Positions 17,457 through 27,164 are shown, numbered from the stretch's first letter. The stretch is DNA of 64,000 nucleotides from G942493375 sp942493375 (GCA_942493375.1 OW818698.1:558001-622000), one strand, 5' to 3'. Notes: generated from the sequence alone by a model not told the origin. Numbers and translations are program-made.

Positions 17457-20336
17457 ATGTTTAGGGCAGAAAAACCTGTCTCTGTCTGGAATAAACCATT
17501 AAAACTCAATTTTAAAGATTTCTTCATTGCGTTAACTGGCACCGTTGTAGATATCGTAAAAGGTGACATAGCATCCCTACCCAAAGACATTGTAGAAATC
17601 GCCAGCAGTCTGAGCATAGAGACAAAGACAGAAGAGTGTGTATGGATGCTCATATGTCGCTCTATTACCTCAGCAATACGTGACCTTGTTGATGAAAGTA
17701 GGGATCTATTCATAAGTTTCCCTGAAGATACCACATTAGTATGCAATCATCTGGATTTTTCTCTAGAAGAAAAACCGGTCATAATCGATGAGAACCTGTT
17801 CAATCATCCTGGTGATCTACCATTTTTACAGGATATTCGCATTGTATTTAGGGAATGGCTAATCTGTTGTGGACTTGATGAAGCTCAGGCGAATAGTATA
17901 TCAGCCCGATTAAGAAGCTACTTTGTTTTTGCGCTAAATAATGAGTGGATAAGCAAACCGTCAGATTACGAGATTATACGCGAGTTGGTTAATACTCCAT
18001 TTACCAAAGCAGAGAAACGAGAACGAGATTGGAACAAATATAACGCCTGGCTGCAGAAGCAAATTGACGTCAGCATGTTCGATGAAGCATTCAGTCTCAA
18101 CCAGGTCTATGTACCGCTTCGCGCCTATTATATAACTAAATATAAAGATATAAGTAAAGAACCTCAGAATATCGATCGAGCAATAGAACTGGAATCAGAT
18201 AAAGGCTTTACTTGCCATATAGTAGATATGCAAACAGAATTGGACAAGTGGCTAGAAAAAGGAAATAAAGAAGATGCAATACGCGTAATCAGCGGTGGAC
18301 CAGGTTGTGGTAAATCATCATTTGCAAAAATGTACGCGGTTCATGTAGCACTAAGGGGCGAGACAAAGGTATTATTTATCCCACTTCACAGATTCGATCC
18401 GCAAGATGATCTAATTCATGCAGTCGGGTCTTTTGCAATCAATACAGATCATTTCGATTACAACCCGTTCAGCCCAGCGGATGGTGAAAAGCGATTATTG
18501 ATAATTTTTGATGGACTTGATGAGATTTCAAAACAAGGTAAAGTCGGTGCAGATATAGCTCAACAGTTTATCAGAGAAATCGAGATGAAAGTAAACCAGC
18601 GTAATAATATTGAGCTGCGTGTTCAAGTCTTATTGAGTGGTAGAACACTGTTTGTGCAGGCTAATGCAACAGAATTCAGGCAATCGGAACAAATTCTAAA
18701 TGTACTACCGTATTATGAATCTCCAAATTTCGCTAGAAGCATATATGATCCCAAAAGACTTTTAGAAATCGATCAACGTGATCTCTGGTGGAATAAATAC
18801 GGAATTGCAGCAGGGGGACATTATGATTGCATGCCTGACAAACTTAAAAGCAAAGAATTGCAGGATGTTACTTCAGAACCACTATTGAATTATCTTTTTG
18901 CTCTCAGCTATACAAAAGGAAATTTTGACTTAACTGATGGTATAAACTTAAACAGCATATACAGCAATCTGTTAAATCAGGTATACAAACGTGGATATAG
19001 TGACAATCGTCTACGCAGAAATGTGCCTGAAATGTCAGAAGATGATTTCTCTTGTGTGCTCGAAGAAATAGGACTTTCCGCATGGCATGGTAATGGGAGA
19101 ACTACAACTATCAGTGAAATAATGAATTGTTGCAATTATAGTGGCAATAATGATCTTTTAGAGAAACTTCAGGAAGGTGCGAAGAAAGGAGTAACGCGTC
19201 TACTGGCAGCATTTTATTTCAGAGAAGCAGACGAAATTCGGGGCACAGAGCATACGTTCGAATTTACACACAAGAGCTTCGGAGAATACCTGGCTGTTAA
19301 GCGGATAATGAGACTGTTGAAATTGGTCAATTCAGAGACTAGACGTCGAATATCTACCCGCGGCACAGGATGGGATTATGAAGACGCATTATGTAAATGG
19401 GCCTGGCTATTTGGTCCATCTCCAATTACTACTTACATATTTGATTTCCTATGTAGAGAAATACAACAGCAAGACAAGGAGAATGAGGTTAAACCATGGC
19501 AGGAAACGTTGCAGAACCTCATCAGCTATATGTTGAAAAATGGAATGCCAATGGAGAAGGCACGCGATAGAATAACATATTTCGAGCAGAAGAGACAGGC
19601 AAGAAATGCTGAAGAAGCATTATTAGCTGTATTGAATGCTTGCGCAAGATCTACTGAAGATATAAGTCATATAAAATGGCCTAATGAAACCAGTGCAGGA
19701 GAATGGATTCATTTTCTACAAGGACAACGTTGGGGTGGAGAGAATAGACTTGTTTTGAATTGCTTGAGCTTTTTGGATCTAGATAATTCGGTTCTAGACG
19801 GATCAGATTTCTATGAAACTAATTTTGAACACAGTAGTATGAAGATGGTAAGATTGTACAGTGCCTTCATGTCATTTGCATGCCTTGTGCACACAAATCT
19901 TAATGGCTCTAATCTTGAGTATGCCAATCTTAATGGCTCTAATCTTGAGTATGCCAATCTTAATGGCGCTAAACTGGAGTATGCGAATCTTAGTGGTGCC
20001 GACCTCGGCGGTGCTGATATCAGTCACGCCTCTCTTAAGAGTGCCAATTTTACAGGTGCCAGTTTTGTGAATACCGATCTAAAGCACGCCAATCTAAGAA
20101 ATGCCAATCTTCAACGTGCAAAACTTGGAGGTGCCGATCTAAGTGGTGCCAAACTTGAAGGTGCCAATCTTGACAGTGCCGATGTCAGAGGTGCTAAACT
20201 TGAGAACACTTATCTCAAAGGCGCCAATCTTGAAGGTGCTATATTTACAGAAGATCAGCTATCGAAATCACAGCTTTTAAAAGTGTGCGGTGTTCCTGTC
20301 ATCCTTGATGAGCTCAATAATCCTGATCATCTATAA
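17457..20336 (+). CDS. NACHT-family NTPase with C-terminal pentapeptide repeats
   Basis: 959 aa from ATG 17457 (GGAGG at 17444-17448; ATG 17439 lacks a site). Residues 1 to about 250 form a region I do not recognise. The NTPase has Walker A GGPGCGKSS (280-288) and Walker B LLIIFDGLDEIS with the DGLDE signature (352-356) that marks NACHT rather than AAA proteins, followed by a helical arm with FEFTHKSFGEYLAV, typical of the region after NACHT. From about 775 to 940 there are more than 25 pentapeptide units of the A(N/D)L-type, predicted to form a right-handed square helix. Bacterial NACHT proteins are often immune sensors; no separate effector gene is adjacent, so the N-terminal part would have to be the effector. 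Codon use is more AT-rich than neighbours, hinting at transfer. Confidence 0.85.
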   Translation: MFRAEKPVSVWNKPLKLNFKDFFIALTGTVVDIVKGDIASLPKDIVEIASSLSIETKTEECVWMLICRSITSAIRDLVDESRDLFISFPEDTTLVCNHLDFSLEEKPVIIDENLFNHPGDLPFLQDIRIVFREWLICCGLDEAQANSISARLRSYFVFALNNEWISKPSDYEIIRELVNTPFTKAEKRERDWNKYNAWLQKQIDVSMFDEAFSLNQVYVPLRAYYITKYKDISKEPQNIDRAIELESDKGFTCHIVDMQTELDKWLEKGNKEDAIRVISGGPGCGKSSFAKMYAVHVALRGETKVLFIPLHRFDPQDDLIHAVGSFAINTDHFDYNPFSPADGEKRLLIIFDGLDEISKQGKVGADIAQQFIREIEMKVNQRNNIELRVQVLLSGRTLFVQANATEFRQSEQILNVLPYYESPNFARSIYDPKRLLEIDQRDLWWNKYGIAAGGHYDCMPDKLKSKELQDVTSEPLLNYLFALSYTKGNFDLTDGINLNSIYSNLLNQVYKRGYSDNRLRRNVPEMSEDDFSCVLEEIGLSAWHGNGRTTTISEIMNCCNYSGNNDLLEKLQEGAKKGVTRLLAAFYFREADEIRGTEHTFEFTHKSFGEYLAVKRIMRLLKLVNSETRRRISTRGTGWDYEDALCKWAWLFGPSPITTYIFDFLCREIQQQDKENEVKPWQETLQNLISYMLKNGMPMEKARDRITYFEQKRQARNAEEALLAVLNACARSTEDISHIKWPNETSAGEWIHFLQGQRWGGENRLVLNCLSFLDLDNSVLDGSDFYETNFEHSSMKMVRLYSAFMSFACLVHTNLNGSNLEYANLNGSNLEYANLNGAKLEYANLSGADLGGADISHASLKSANFTGASFVNTDLKHANLRNANLQRAKLGGADLSGAKLEGANLDSADVRGAKLENTYLKGANLEGAIFTEDQLSKSQLLKVCGVPVILDELNNPDHL

Positions 20337-20501
20337 TCCAAGCGACCAGATGGTCAGGCTGACCTTTGGTCTCCAAAATTCAATTAGTCGCATTTATGGA
20401 ATTATACACCAATAATAGCAATCATCCACGCCAGAAATCCCGAAAGCAATCCGCAACAATCTGATTTACTATACCCTACCAATACAGAAAGGCACTTCCC
20501 C

Positions 20502-20666
20502 ATGAAACCAACCAAAAAAGACATCCGCATAAGCATCCTAATCACCGGTCAAGAATTGGAAGCCCTAAAGGAGCTGACCTGGAGTACGGCGGAGGCATAC
20601 GGCCTTGATACATGCATAGAAGACTATAAGGCTCTAGAACCGAAAGGCCAGTCTCCTAAAGCCTAG
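20502..20666 (+). CDS. Small hypothetical protein
   Basis: 54 aa from ATG 20502, with AAAGG about 10 nt upstream. Sequence is charged (MKPTKKDIRISILITG, then ELEALKELTWSTAEAYG) and ends near CIEDYKALEPK, which recalls the CIDYKPK ending of the small protein at 2973. No domain is recognised. It is small, but start, site and amino-acid composition look coding. The downstream neighbour on the opposite strand is the group II intron relic. Confidence 0.4.
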   Translation: MKPTKKDIRISILITGQELEALKELTWSTAEAYGLDTCIEDYKALEPKGQSPKA

Positions 20667-20679
20667 CCCCTTCCTCCTT

Positions 20680-20885
20680 GTCGGGTAGACATCAGTTATC
20701 CAAATAATTGGACACTTTGACACCCCCCACAGAACCGGACGTGCGGTTTGCCCGCATCCGGCTCTTCAATCAGCCTCACAGTTCGTTACCTCACTATACG
20801 CGGAGATCAGTGCTGGGCTGCTGGTTAGGCTTTACCCAGATCGGACTTTCACCGACAGGAACTAAGCAAGCTTAGCCTGGCGCAC
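20680..20885 (-). mobile_element. Short group II intron relic (5' end, domain V and 3' end, no reverse transcriptase)
   Basis: Read on the minus strand it begins GTGCGCCAGGC at 20885, matching the conserved GUGYG 5' end, and contains GTCGGTGAAAGTCCGA and CTAACCAGCAGCCC, typical of domain I of bacterial introns. At 20731-20766 is a domain V-like hairpin, GAGCCGGATGCGG, a GCAAA loop, CCGCACGTCCGG, with the AGC triad and a 2-nt CG bulge. It then runs GGGGGGTGTC and ends TCTACCCGAC at 20680, like the 3' end of class C-type introns. Normal elements are about 2 kb with an encoded reverse transcriptase; here only ~206 bp remain, so domain IV and much of domain I were deleted. Confidence 0.75.
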
Positions 20886-20987
20886 CATAATTCATAACTC
20901 ATACTTTTCCTAAAGCCTCTTGTTTCCCGCCCAATCAACCGTTAATAAATAGTGCAATTACATTTCCTTACCACGGAGTATTCCAAT

Positions 20988-22475
20988 ATGAAGTAAAAAC
21001 TAGCATTAGCAGCTTTCATACTAACCACAATCACCTCACTCCCCATTCACGCAGCTGGACCCATGGGCCATTACGTCATTGCCCGCAAGGTCATCAGCAA
21101 CATAGTGTCTGGTGGGTTTCAGGCTCCGAATGAACTGAAGCAGTTGCTGAGGGATTCGGATTGTCAGCGGGCATACTGCGGAGGAGCTATTGGTCCGGAC
21201 CTGGTGGAAGCTAAGAGCCACTATGGCGCCACTGCCAATTTGAGTATGAAATTACTTACAACGGCACGGGCTGATCTTAAGGCTGCTGCTGCAAAACGTG
21301 ATTCCAAGGCATTTGCTGCAGCCAAGAATGAGCTGGCTTTCGCGTATGGATGGTACAGCCATTTTATCGTTGATATGAATGTCCATGAGCAGGTAAATGG
21401 GATGACGGGTGTTACCGATGCCTACTCGTTCACAACCAGTGCCCAGCAGAAGATCCATGGAGCATATGAAGGCCAGCTCACTGCATACCTGCGCAAGACG
21501 ATATGGAACCCCGTCAATAAATATGATGTGCTTATTCCTTATGTTTTCGTAGCGTCAGTTGTCGGAGTCAAGGAGCCCAGCGTCAGGCAGATGTCTGTTG
21601 TGTTGAAGGGTAAGGTAGCTGGCGAACTGGCATTCTCCGGCAATTGCGAACTCACTACCGAAAAGCTGGCTTCAATCTGGAATAAAAGCGTAACAAAGTC
21701 TCTTCAGGAGACAGCTCTATACCTGGATGCTCCGGAGGAGATGAAAAACTGGGACATGGACGTCGGACACATCAGCAGCGCTGATTTCGGCAGAATGCGC
21801 TCTATGGTTATCGAGATCAACGATGGTAAACTCACACCTGATTGGGGAAAGCAGTATCCTGTCTACTGGGAAGCTATACGCAATCTGAGCAAGTCAGAGC
21901 AGCATTCAAAACTGATGGAACTCCTGGGCAAGACAGCCTCCATCCCCGCCAAATACCGTATGCTGTTTACACTAAATATGGATTCCAAAGCCAAAGGCCG
22001 CAGTGAAATGCCGGGGGATTGGCAGGATATGTACCTCAGCACCTGGTTTGAAATAGAACTAAACAAAGATGGTACATTCACTTTCCAGAAAAAAGTAACC
22101 GGAATGGGCCATATGTCCACCGACATATCCGGAACCGGAACCCTGACCCCCAAAGGCCAATTCACGATGAAAGGCACACTCACCGGAGGGCAGAACTATG
22201 TCTCCCAATACGGAAACGGCCAGGACATTCGATTTATACAAACCGACAAAGCCACCTTCGACCTGTCAGGAACAGTCAAATTCAACACCAATTCCAAGGG
22301 CAAAATCTACGATCTTGACTACACCCAGTCCAAATTCGAAGGCTCATTCGATTCAACAATGTCCCTGACCAAACTGGACGATAAAGGAGCCGAAATCTCC
22401 ACCGAATCCCGCAACTGCACAGGAACATACATACCCAAAAGCTCAGGAATAGAGGAAATCGATATCAAAAACTGA
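20988..22475 (+). pseudogene. Zinc-dependent phospholipase C-like secreted protein with a stop codon in its signal peptide
   Basis: A site CGGAG (20974-20978) precedes ATG 20988, which opens M-K-stop, then continues in the same frame K-L-A-L-A-A-F-I-L-T-T-I-T-S-L-P-I-H-A-A-G as a textbook signal peptide. TAA at 20994-20996 would be a lysine AAA by one base change. Otherwise open from ATG 21063 (470 aa) to 22475. The N-terminal ~180 residues have MGHYVIARKV, GGAIGPDLVEAKSHYG and GWYSHFIVDMNVHEQV, spaced histidines and aspartates as in zinc phospholipase C/S1-P1 nuclease-like folds. The C-terminal half is beta-rich and unrecognised. Either a recent pseudogene, a sequence error, or a cytosolic form from 21063, which has no good ribosome-binding site. 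Confidence 0.7.
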
Positions 22476-22504
22476 GAAATAACACTCCAACATGGATCAG
22501 TCAA

Positions 22505-22725
22505 TATGCATCGGTATCAGAGCGCAGGGGAACACAAACCAAACTGTCCAACACAACCAATATCCCCTAAAGCGCCGATGCCGATGCACTAACCCACTTT
22601 ATTCACGAAGCTTCGCTTTTAACCAGCAGTAGGGTCAAAAGCTGAGTCAATCATGAATAATGCTGGTCAGCCCGCTACGAAGAACATAATCGTGTAAATC
22701 ATATAATCCTAAAAATCTTGTTCAA
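22505..22725. repeat. Three dispersed repeats in the gap after the phospholipase-like gene
   Basis: 22508-22592 is a copy of the palindromic element with GCATCGGTATCAGAGCG at one end and CGCCGATGCCGATGCACTA at the other (others at 30669 and 53893). 22597-22668 is copy 2 of the ~75-bp hairpin element of 3771-3846. 22704-22725 repeats the satellite word TAATCCTAAAAATCTTGTTC. The remainder of 22476-22804 has nothing recognisable. Confidence 0.75.
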
Positions 22726-22804
22726 GACAATATCGCAAAGCAATAATAGAGCCGACAACAGGTAATGTCAATAAGGAAGTAACTATTCCATCGTCCAGAT
22801 ACGC

Positions 22805-24451
22805 CTACTTCACAACCCTTATCCTCAGCGGTTTAGAAAACACCACCCCAGTCCATGCATCTATTCCCGCACTCACACCTTCATGCGGATAAAACTTCTT
22901 TATCTCTATCCGATACTCACCCGGTCTATCAATATAACTGCTGATATCATCCGTTGAAACATGCACAGAGCCTTTTCTGAGTTTGGTAAAATCTCGCCTG
23001 GGAGCTCTCGTGTCTTTCCAAATCCCAAAACCAACACCCGCACGTGTACCGTACTTTGGCCCCGCTATACTGTAGCCCAACTCGCCTTTATATGATATCC
23101 ACACTTCGTTTACCAGGCCAATCTCCCTCACTTTTATTAGAATAGGCTTACCAATCTTCATTGGACCATTCGCTGCAAGTTCGATCCTGACAGGGCTTTT
23201 CAACTTAGCACCGCCCGGGACCCTTGTATATCCCCTGCCTGTGCGCTTAACATTCTCCCCAAACGTCCTCATTGTAGCTACCATCAAACGGCGTCCAAAG
23301 CAGTCCTTACCTGCAAGCAATGGATCCAGCAGAGGAAACCCGACTCGCCAGTCCGAATTGCCCTCGGGGTCTTCCATCGCACTCAATGCAGACAAGTCGT
23401 TTCCGTTTATAACCTTGCCAAACTCCCGTAGCACATAGGGATTCGATTTAAATACGCTTGCTGGAAAATCCCGCTTACCAACTGCACGTCCATTAATATG
23501 AAGTTCCTGAAGACACGGTACAAGCACCCAAAACGGTAGATCGCGCTTCCTCAGCTGCTCTTTCAAATAGTCCGGCGCCAGTTTAGCGAGCTCTGCAGTC
23601 GACTCATCCCAGGCCCACTCTGTAAGAATCCATCCAAAGATGATCTCCCGACAAGCAGCTATATTCCCGGAATTTACATATCCAAGCATCTCCTCCCGTT
23701 CAAACTCTGCGCAGGATTTCAGCATCTCCACTATCTCCGCCGTGGTAAACCCCTTACCTGCCTTCTTCAATCGTTCAAGTATCGGGCTTGTTATAGATGG
23801 ATCATCCTTATACTTCTTAAGAAGACCGCGAAAAAGCACTTCATCGTCATTACTCATCTCCTTCGGCCAGTCGTCAAGTATGTAGCTAAGCACACCTGTG
23901 TTTTTCTCCATACTGAGTATCGTCCTGTAGGAATCGATGTTTTTGGGAGGAGAATTGCGAAGGATCATATTGAGCAGATACACCCAGGTGTCATACTCCT
24001 CTGGTCGATAGGCATTTGGAGTCATGAAATTGCCGATCGGAGCATATTTTATCTCTGCACCATAATCATATAACTCCAGATCGTCAGCATCAGGCGATCC
24101 ATCCACCAGAAACGTCAGATTGATCCTCCCATTAATCACAAAGTAACCAGCCGAAGTCCATGCCGATGGATCCCAAAAGACAATGTCATCACCCACCTTA
24201 ACATTCCCCTTGTAGACATCCGTAACCCTCATACTGTAGACCTCACCCGAAATGTGCGAGGAGTTCTTGACATTCAATCGCGCCTTGGGCTTCCATGCTT
24301 TCGTAACCTGCCCAACAACAATAATCTTAGCCTCCGATATAGCCTGATCAATCCCCGGATGATACCCCGAACCCACCACCCGTGGAACCAAAACCGCAAT
24401 AATCCCAATCACAAATAATAAAACCCAAACCACCTTAATCCCGCCACGCAT
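22805..24451 (-). CDS. Secreted or membrane-anchored hypothetical protein
   Basis: 548 aa with GGGAGGGG ahead of the ATG at 24451. The N-terminus (VVWVLLFVIGIIAVLVP) is one hydrophobic segment, a signal peptide or anchor. Residues ~30-120 read DQAISEAKIIVVGQVTKAW, then MRVTDVYKGNVKVGDDIVFWDP, a beta-barrel-like pattern I have seen in secreted proteins that open with a small OB-type domain. The middle is helical (possibly HEAT-like: ILERLKKAGKGFTTAEIVEM). The C-terminal part is beta-rich with an IRVVK end. No catalytic motif is evident. It is flanked on both sides by repeat-filled gaps and appears to be a single-gene unit. Confidence 0.55.
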   Translation of the reverse strand: MRGGIKVVWVLLFVIGIIAVLVPRVVGSGYHPGIDQAISEAKIIVVGQVTKAWKPKARLNVKNSSHISGEVYSMRVTDVYKGNVKVGDDIVFWDPSAWTSAGYFVINGRINLTFLVDGSPDADDLELYDYGAEIKYAPIGNFMTPNAYRPEEYDTWVYLLNMILRNSPPKNIDSYRTILSMEKNTGVLSYILDDWPKEMSNDDEVLFRGLLKKYKDDPSITSPILERLKKAGKGFTTAEIVEMLKSCAEFEREEMLGYVNSGNIAACREIIFGWILTEWAWDESTAELAKLAPDYLKEQLRKRDLPFWVLVPCLQELHINGRAVGKRDFPASVFKSNPYVLREFGKVINGNDLSALSAMEDPEGNSDWRVGFPLLDPLLAGKDCFGRRLMVATMRTFGENVKRTGRGYTRVPGGAKLKSPVRIELAANGPMKIGKPILIKVREIGLVNEVWISYKGELGYSIAGPKYGTRAGVGFGIWKDTRAPRRDFTKLRKGSVHVSTDDISSYIDRPGEYRIEIKKFYPHEGVSAGIDAWTGVVFSKPLRIRVVK

Positions 24452-25061
24452 AACACAACCCCTCCCGTGAGATAATTGTTTCTACTACTTCAGGACTACA
24501 GATTACCACTCAATTCCCCTAAATGACTGCCCAACCATCTTTGATGTTCCCAACGCACCAGAACAAGATTACTAAAACCAGTCAACATCAACACAGGACA
24601 TTCATAACACATTAATTTTCGCGTATTTGGCGTGTTTAGCGGTTCTCACAAAAAAACGGGTAAAAAATGAGGATAAACAAGTGGACACAGCCTTATTGAA
24701 GCCATGCAGTAGATAATGTCAAGATTTCCGGTTCAGAATGGATCGTGTTCTAGAAGCTAACAATTCAACCACCAACCACCCGAAACCTAATTTTAATAAT
24801 TCATGCTTCATAATTTTCCTAAAAACACCGTAGGGGCGACCCTCTGCGGTCCCCCGAAACAACAAACAGGAGGCCACAGAGAGCCTCCCCTACGGGCTAA
24901 TCCAATTTTCATCATTCATAACCCATCCTTCATCATTTCCAAAGTCTCTCATTCTCCGTGCTCTCCGCGCCTCCGCGTGAAATCCCTTCCCGAAGCCCGA
25001 AGTCTGAAGCCTCCTCATTCCCCATTTTCATCATTCATAACTCATACTTCATAATTTCCCT
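24452..25061. repeat. Intergenic run of dispersed repeat modules
   Basis: No gene. Left part: 24452-24780 without recognised content. From 24800: ATTCATGCTTCATAATT, then GTAGGGGCGACCCTCTGCGG (24831 on; related at 43672 and 49315) with an inverted partner near 24870-24896, ATTCATAACCCATCC, CTCCGTGCTCTCCGCGCC, the linker AAATCCCTTCCC at 24981, CGAAGCCCGAAGTCTGAAGCC and ATTCATAACTCATAC. The same modules recur elsewhere in the same order. Confidence 0.85.
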
Positions 25062-25793
25062 TCACTTAGGCACCTTCACATGCATATCCCTCAGCATCTT
25101 TTCCAGATAGGCCAGTCTTTCCTTGGTTGGAGGGTGGGAGGAGAATATTGCCGGACTTTCACCGCCTGATTTTTTCTCGTTGCGTAAGATTTTTCGCATA
25201 GCCATCAGTAGACCAGCAGGATTCATTTTGGACTTCACTAGCAGAGCTACCCCCATAGTATCAGCCTGCTTTTCATCCCCTCTGGAATACTTCAATTCAT
25301 GTAGAGTGTTTACCATACCTGCTACATTCTGGATTGTAGAATTAGCTCCGGAAAGCACCAGTGCAAGATCAGTCCACATCCTTCGACGTTGGAACTTTAG
25401 CATTGCATCTAGAGAGTGACGTTGATCGACGTGTATGATCTCATGGGCCAACACACCCGCTCGCTCATCGTTATTGAGCTGTTTCCACAACCCGCTGGTA
25501 TAGTAAACATATCCCCCGGGCACAGCAAAAGCATTCAGTTCTTTATCCTGATTAAGAATCTGAAAATGGTAAGTTATATTCTTACGCTTCACATGCTTTA
25601 CCAGAGCCGCCCCCAGTCTCTGCATCTTCTTTTGAGCATGGGTATCCGGATAGAGTTTATCTTGTTTAAGGATAGCCTCATTCGCTTTCTTCCCTATCTC
25701 AATCTCTTCTTGCACTGTCACTGCCCAGGCAGGCCCAGTAACAATCAACAGCAGGAGCACAAACGACAAAACAACATTATTCCGAATATACAT
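25062..25793 (-). CDS. M48-family secreted metalloprotease (BepA/YfgC-like)
   Basis: 243 aa. Hydrophobic N-terminus (NNVVLSFVLLLLIVTGPAWA) is a signal peptide, so it should work outside the cytoplasm. The zinc motif is H117-E118-I-I-H121 (LAHEIIHVDQRHS), with the third ligand, a glutamate, in SRGDEKQADTMGV, as in M48 peptidases such as the BepA/LoiP group. The core only; there is no C-terminal TPR domain, unlike BepA. AFAVPGGYVYYTSGL is a further family feature. M48 proteins of this kind degrade or chaperone misassembled envelope proteins. It is an isolated gene flanked by repeats, with no evident operon. Confidence 0.9.
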   Translation of the reverse strand: MYIRNNVVLSFVLLLLIVTGPAWAVTVQEEIEIGKKANEAILKQDKLYPDTHAQKKMQRLGAALVKHVKRKNITYHFQILNQDKELNAFAVPGGYVYYTSGLWKQLNNDERAGVLAHEIIHVDQRHSLDAMLKFQRRRMWTDLALVLSGANSTIQNVAGMVNTLHELKYSRGDEKQADTMGVALLVKSKMNPAGLLMAMRKILRNEKKSGGESPAIFSSHPPTKERLAYLEKMLRDMHVKVPK

Positions 25794-26346
25794 ACATCAC
25801 CCTTTTGCATCTGCAATATTAATAAGCAGGCATTGTAGTATACCCATGATTACCATAAAGGCACGCCTGCATAAAGAGCAGTGTCCCCCAATTCCATGCG
25901 TCATTTCCCCAAGTCTCCCCCTCCCCAAGTCTCCCCCTCTCCCCTTCTCCGCGCCCTCCGCGCCTCCGCGTGAACTCCCTTCCCGAAGCCCGAAGCCCGA
26001 AGCCTGAAGCCTCCCCTTCCCCATTTTCATAATTCATAATTCATAATTCATACTTTCAAACTCTCCCCTTCTCCGCGCCCTCCGCGTCTCCGCGTGAACT
26101 CCCTTCCCGAACCCCAAAGCCCGAAGTCTATCTCATACGGCATATACAAAATCTCTGTTTCGCAGCGTCATTACCTATGTGCAAATACTTCCGAAAATCC
26201 TACCTAACCCATAACTTAGATTTTTATTGAAAATAGTATGCAACCAGACGCATTTAGTTACGTCATATAATCTGATGCGATTGCATAGACCCGTTTGTAT
26301 ACGCTTTGCAAATAAACAACACAAAAGAATTCCAAGGAGCATTTAA
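25794..26346. repeat. Intergenic run of dispersed repeat modules
   Basis: No gene. Contains, in order: CCCCAAGTCTCCCCCTC units (25909-25950), CTCCGCGCCTCCGCGTGAA, linker AACTCCCTTCCCG at 25973, CGAAGCCCGAAGCCTGAAGCC, ATTTTCATAATTCATAATTC, then the series starts again with CTCCGCGTCTCCGCGTGAA (26071), linker at 26097 and CCCAAAGCCCGAAG. From about 26140 the sequence is unique and AT-rich; TATAAT at 26266-26271 is a possible but unsupported -10 box for the next gene. Confidence 0.85.
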
Positions 26347-26961
26347 ATGAAATGTAACCATGTAGTAAGCCTTACAGTCATTCTGGTCATGGTAACTTCC
26401 CTGAGCGTGTTTGCTCAGATCGACAATACTGCTCAAGGCCAAAGAGCCGGGCGTGCTGGCAATATGCAGATGCGTTCAGCTGGACTTTTAGCTCTCACAT
26501 CTCTCCCGCAGGCAAACCTGCTGACCGGTCAGAACTCCACACTCAACCTCACAGAAGAACAGAAGACAGCAGTAACCAAACTCCAGGCCGAATACAGAAA
26601 AGCATTAGCTGCAACTCCCGTAGCTGCAGCAGGTGAAGAAAGAAAGTCTCTTAGTCCACAGGCAGCTATGGAGAAAGCAAGCAAAGAACTCAATGCCGCC
26701 CTCACAACCAGAGGTGTTAGCGTTGACACACTCAAGGAAAAGATCAAAGCCTGTAAAGAAGCAGAAGATGCAATAGTAGTAATCAACATTACATACTGGG
26801 CAAAACTCCACAATATCCTGACTGATGAACAGCTGCAGAAGCTGTTTGTTGCCCTAACCACCAGGCCCGCAAGAGCTCCCGGCGCTGGCCAGGGTGGACA
26901 AGGCGGCGGCGGAAGACGCAACAACAATAACAACAGTGATACCCAGGACGCACCACAATAG
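26347..26961 (+). CDS. Spy/CpxP-like periplasmic protein with LTEEQ motifs
   Basis: 204 aa, ATG at 26347 with AAGGAGC nine bases ahead. The N-terminus (VVSLTVILVMVTSLSVFA) is a signal peptide. The mature part is helical and contains NLTEEQKTAVTKLQ and ILTDEQLQKLFV, the LTxxQ-type repeats of Spy/CpxP/ZraP envelope-stress chaperones or metal sensors. The tail is low complexity, Gly-rich followed by RRNNNNNSDTQD. Its function is probably periplasmic chaperoning or metal response. Zinc ligands typical of ZraP are not obvious. The gene stands alone, 285 bp upstream of the secretion operon, with a GGACCGGGAAG-containing gap between. Confidence 0.6.
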   Translation: MKCNHVVSLTVILVMVTSLSVFAQIDNTAQGQRAGRAGNMQMRSAGLLALTSLPQANLLTGQNSTLNLTEEQKTAVTKLQAEYRKALAATPVAAAGEERKSLSPQAAMEKASKELNAALTTRGVSVDTLKEKIKACKEAEDAIVVINITYWAKLHNILTDEQLQKLFVALTTRPARAPGAGQGGQGGGGRRNNNNNSDTQDAPQ

Positions 26962-27155
26962 ATATAATCCGGTGTTGCGTTGTTAACTACAGGACCGGGA
27001 AGAGAGTCTAATAATATAACCACTTATACGGAACTAAACAAACAACGACAACAACAAATCAAATATTTGCGGTAAATAAGTATACATATTGAACATATCA
27101 CCAGAGCAAACACAGCTGACTGGCACTGGAATGGTGTCCACAGTTGGAGTTTTTC

Positions 27156-27164
27156 TGGTATAAT
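27156..27164 (+). promoter_or_regulatory. Extended -10 promoter candidate for the secretion operon
   Basis: TGGTATAAT is a perfect -10 hexamer with the extended TGn element. No good -35 lies 17 bp upstream, as extended -10 promoters often allow. Transcription would begin near 27171, about 75 nt before the gspE start codon, giving a leader with the hairpin at 27183-27210. Confidence 0.45.

Noticed and set aside
20690..20890. tRNA or riboswitch
   Set aside because: No cloverleaf. The conserved GTGAAAGTCC and the domain V hairpin fit a group II intron remnant instead.
24803..25054. 83-codon frame over the intergenic repeats
   Set aside because: Made of dispersed repeat words only; no site and no domain.
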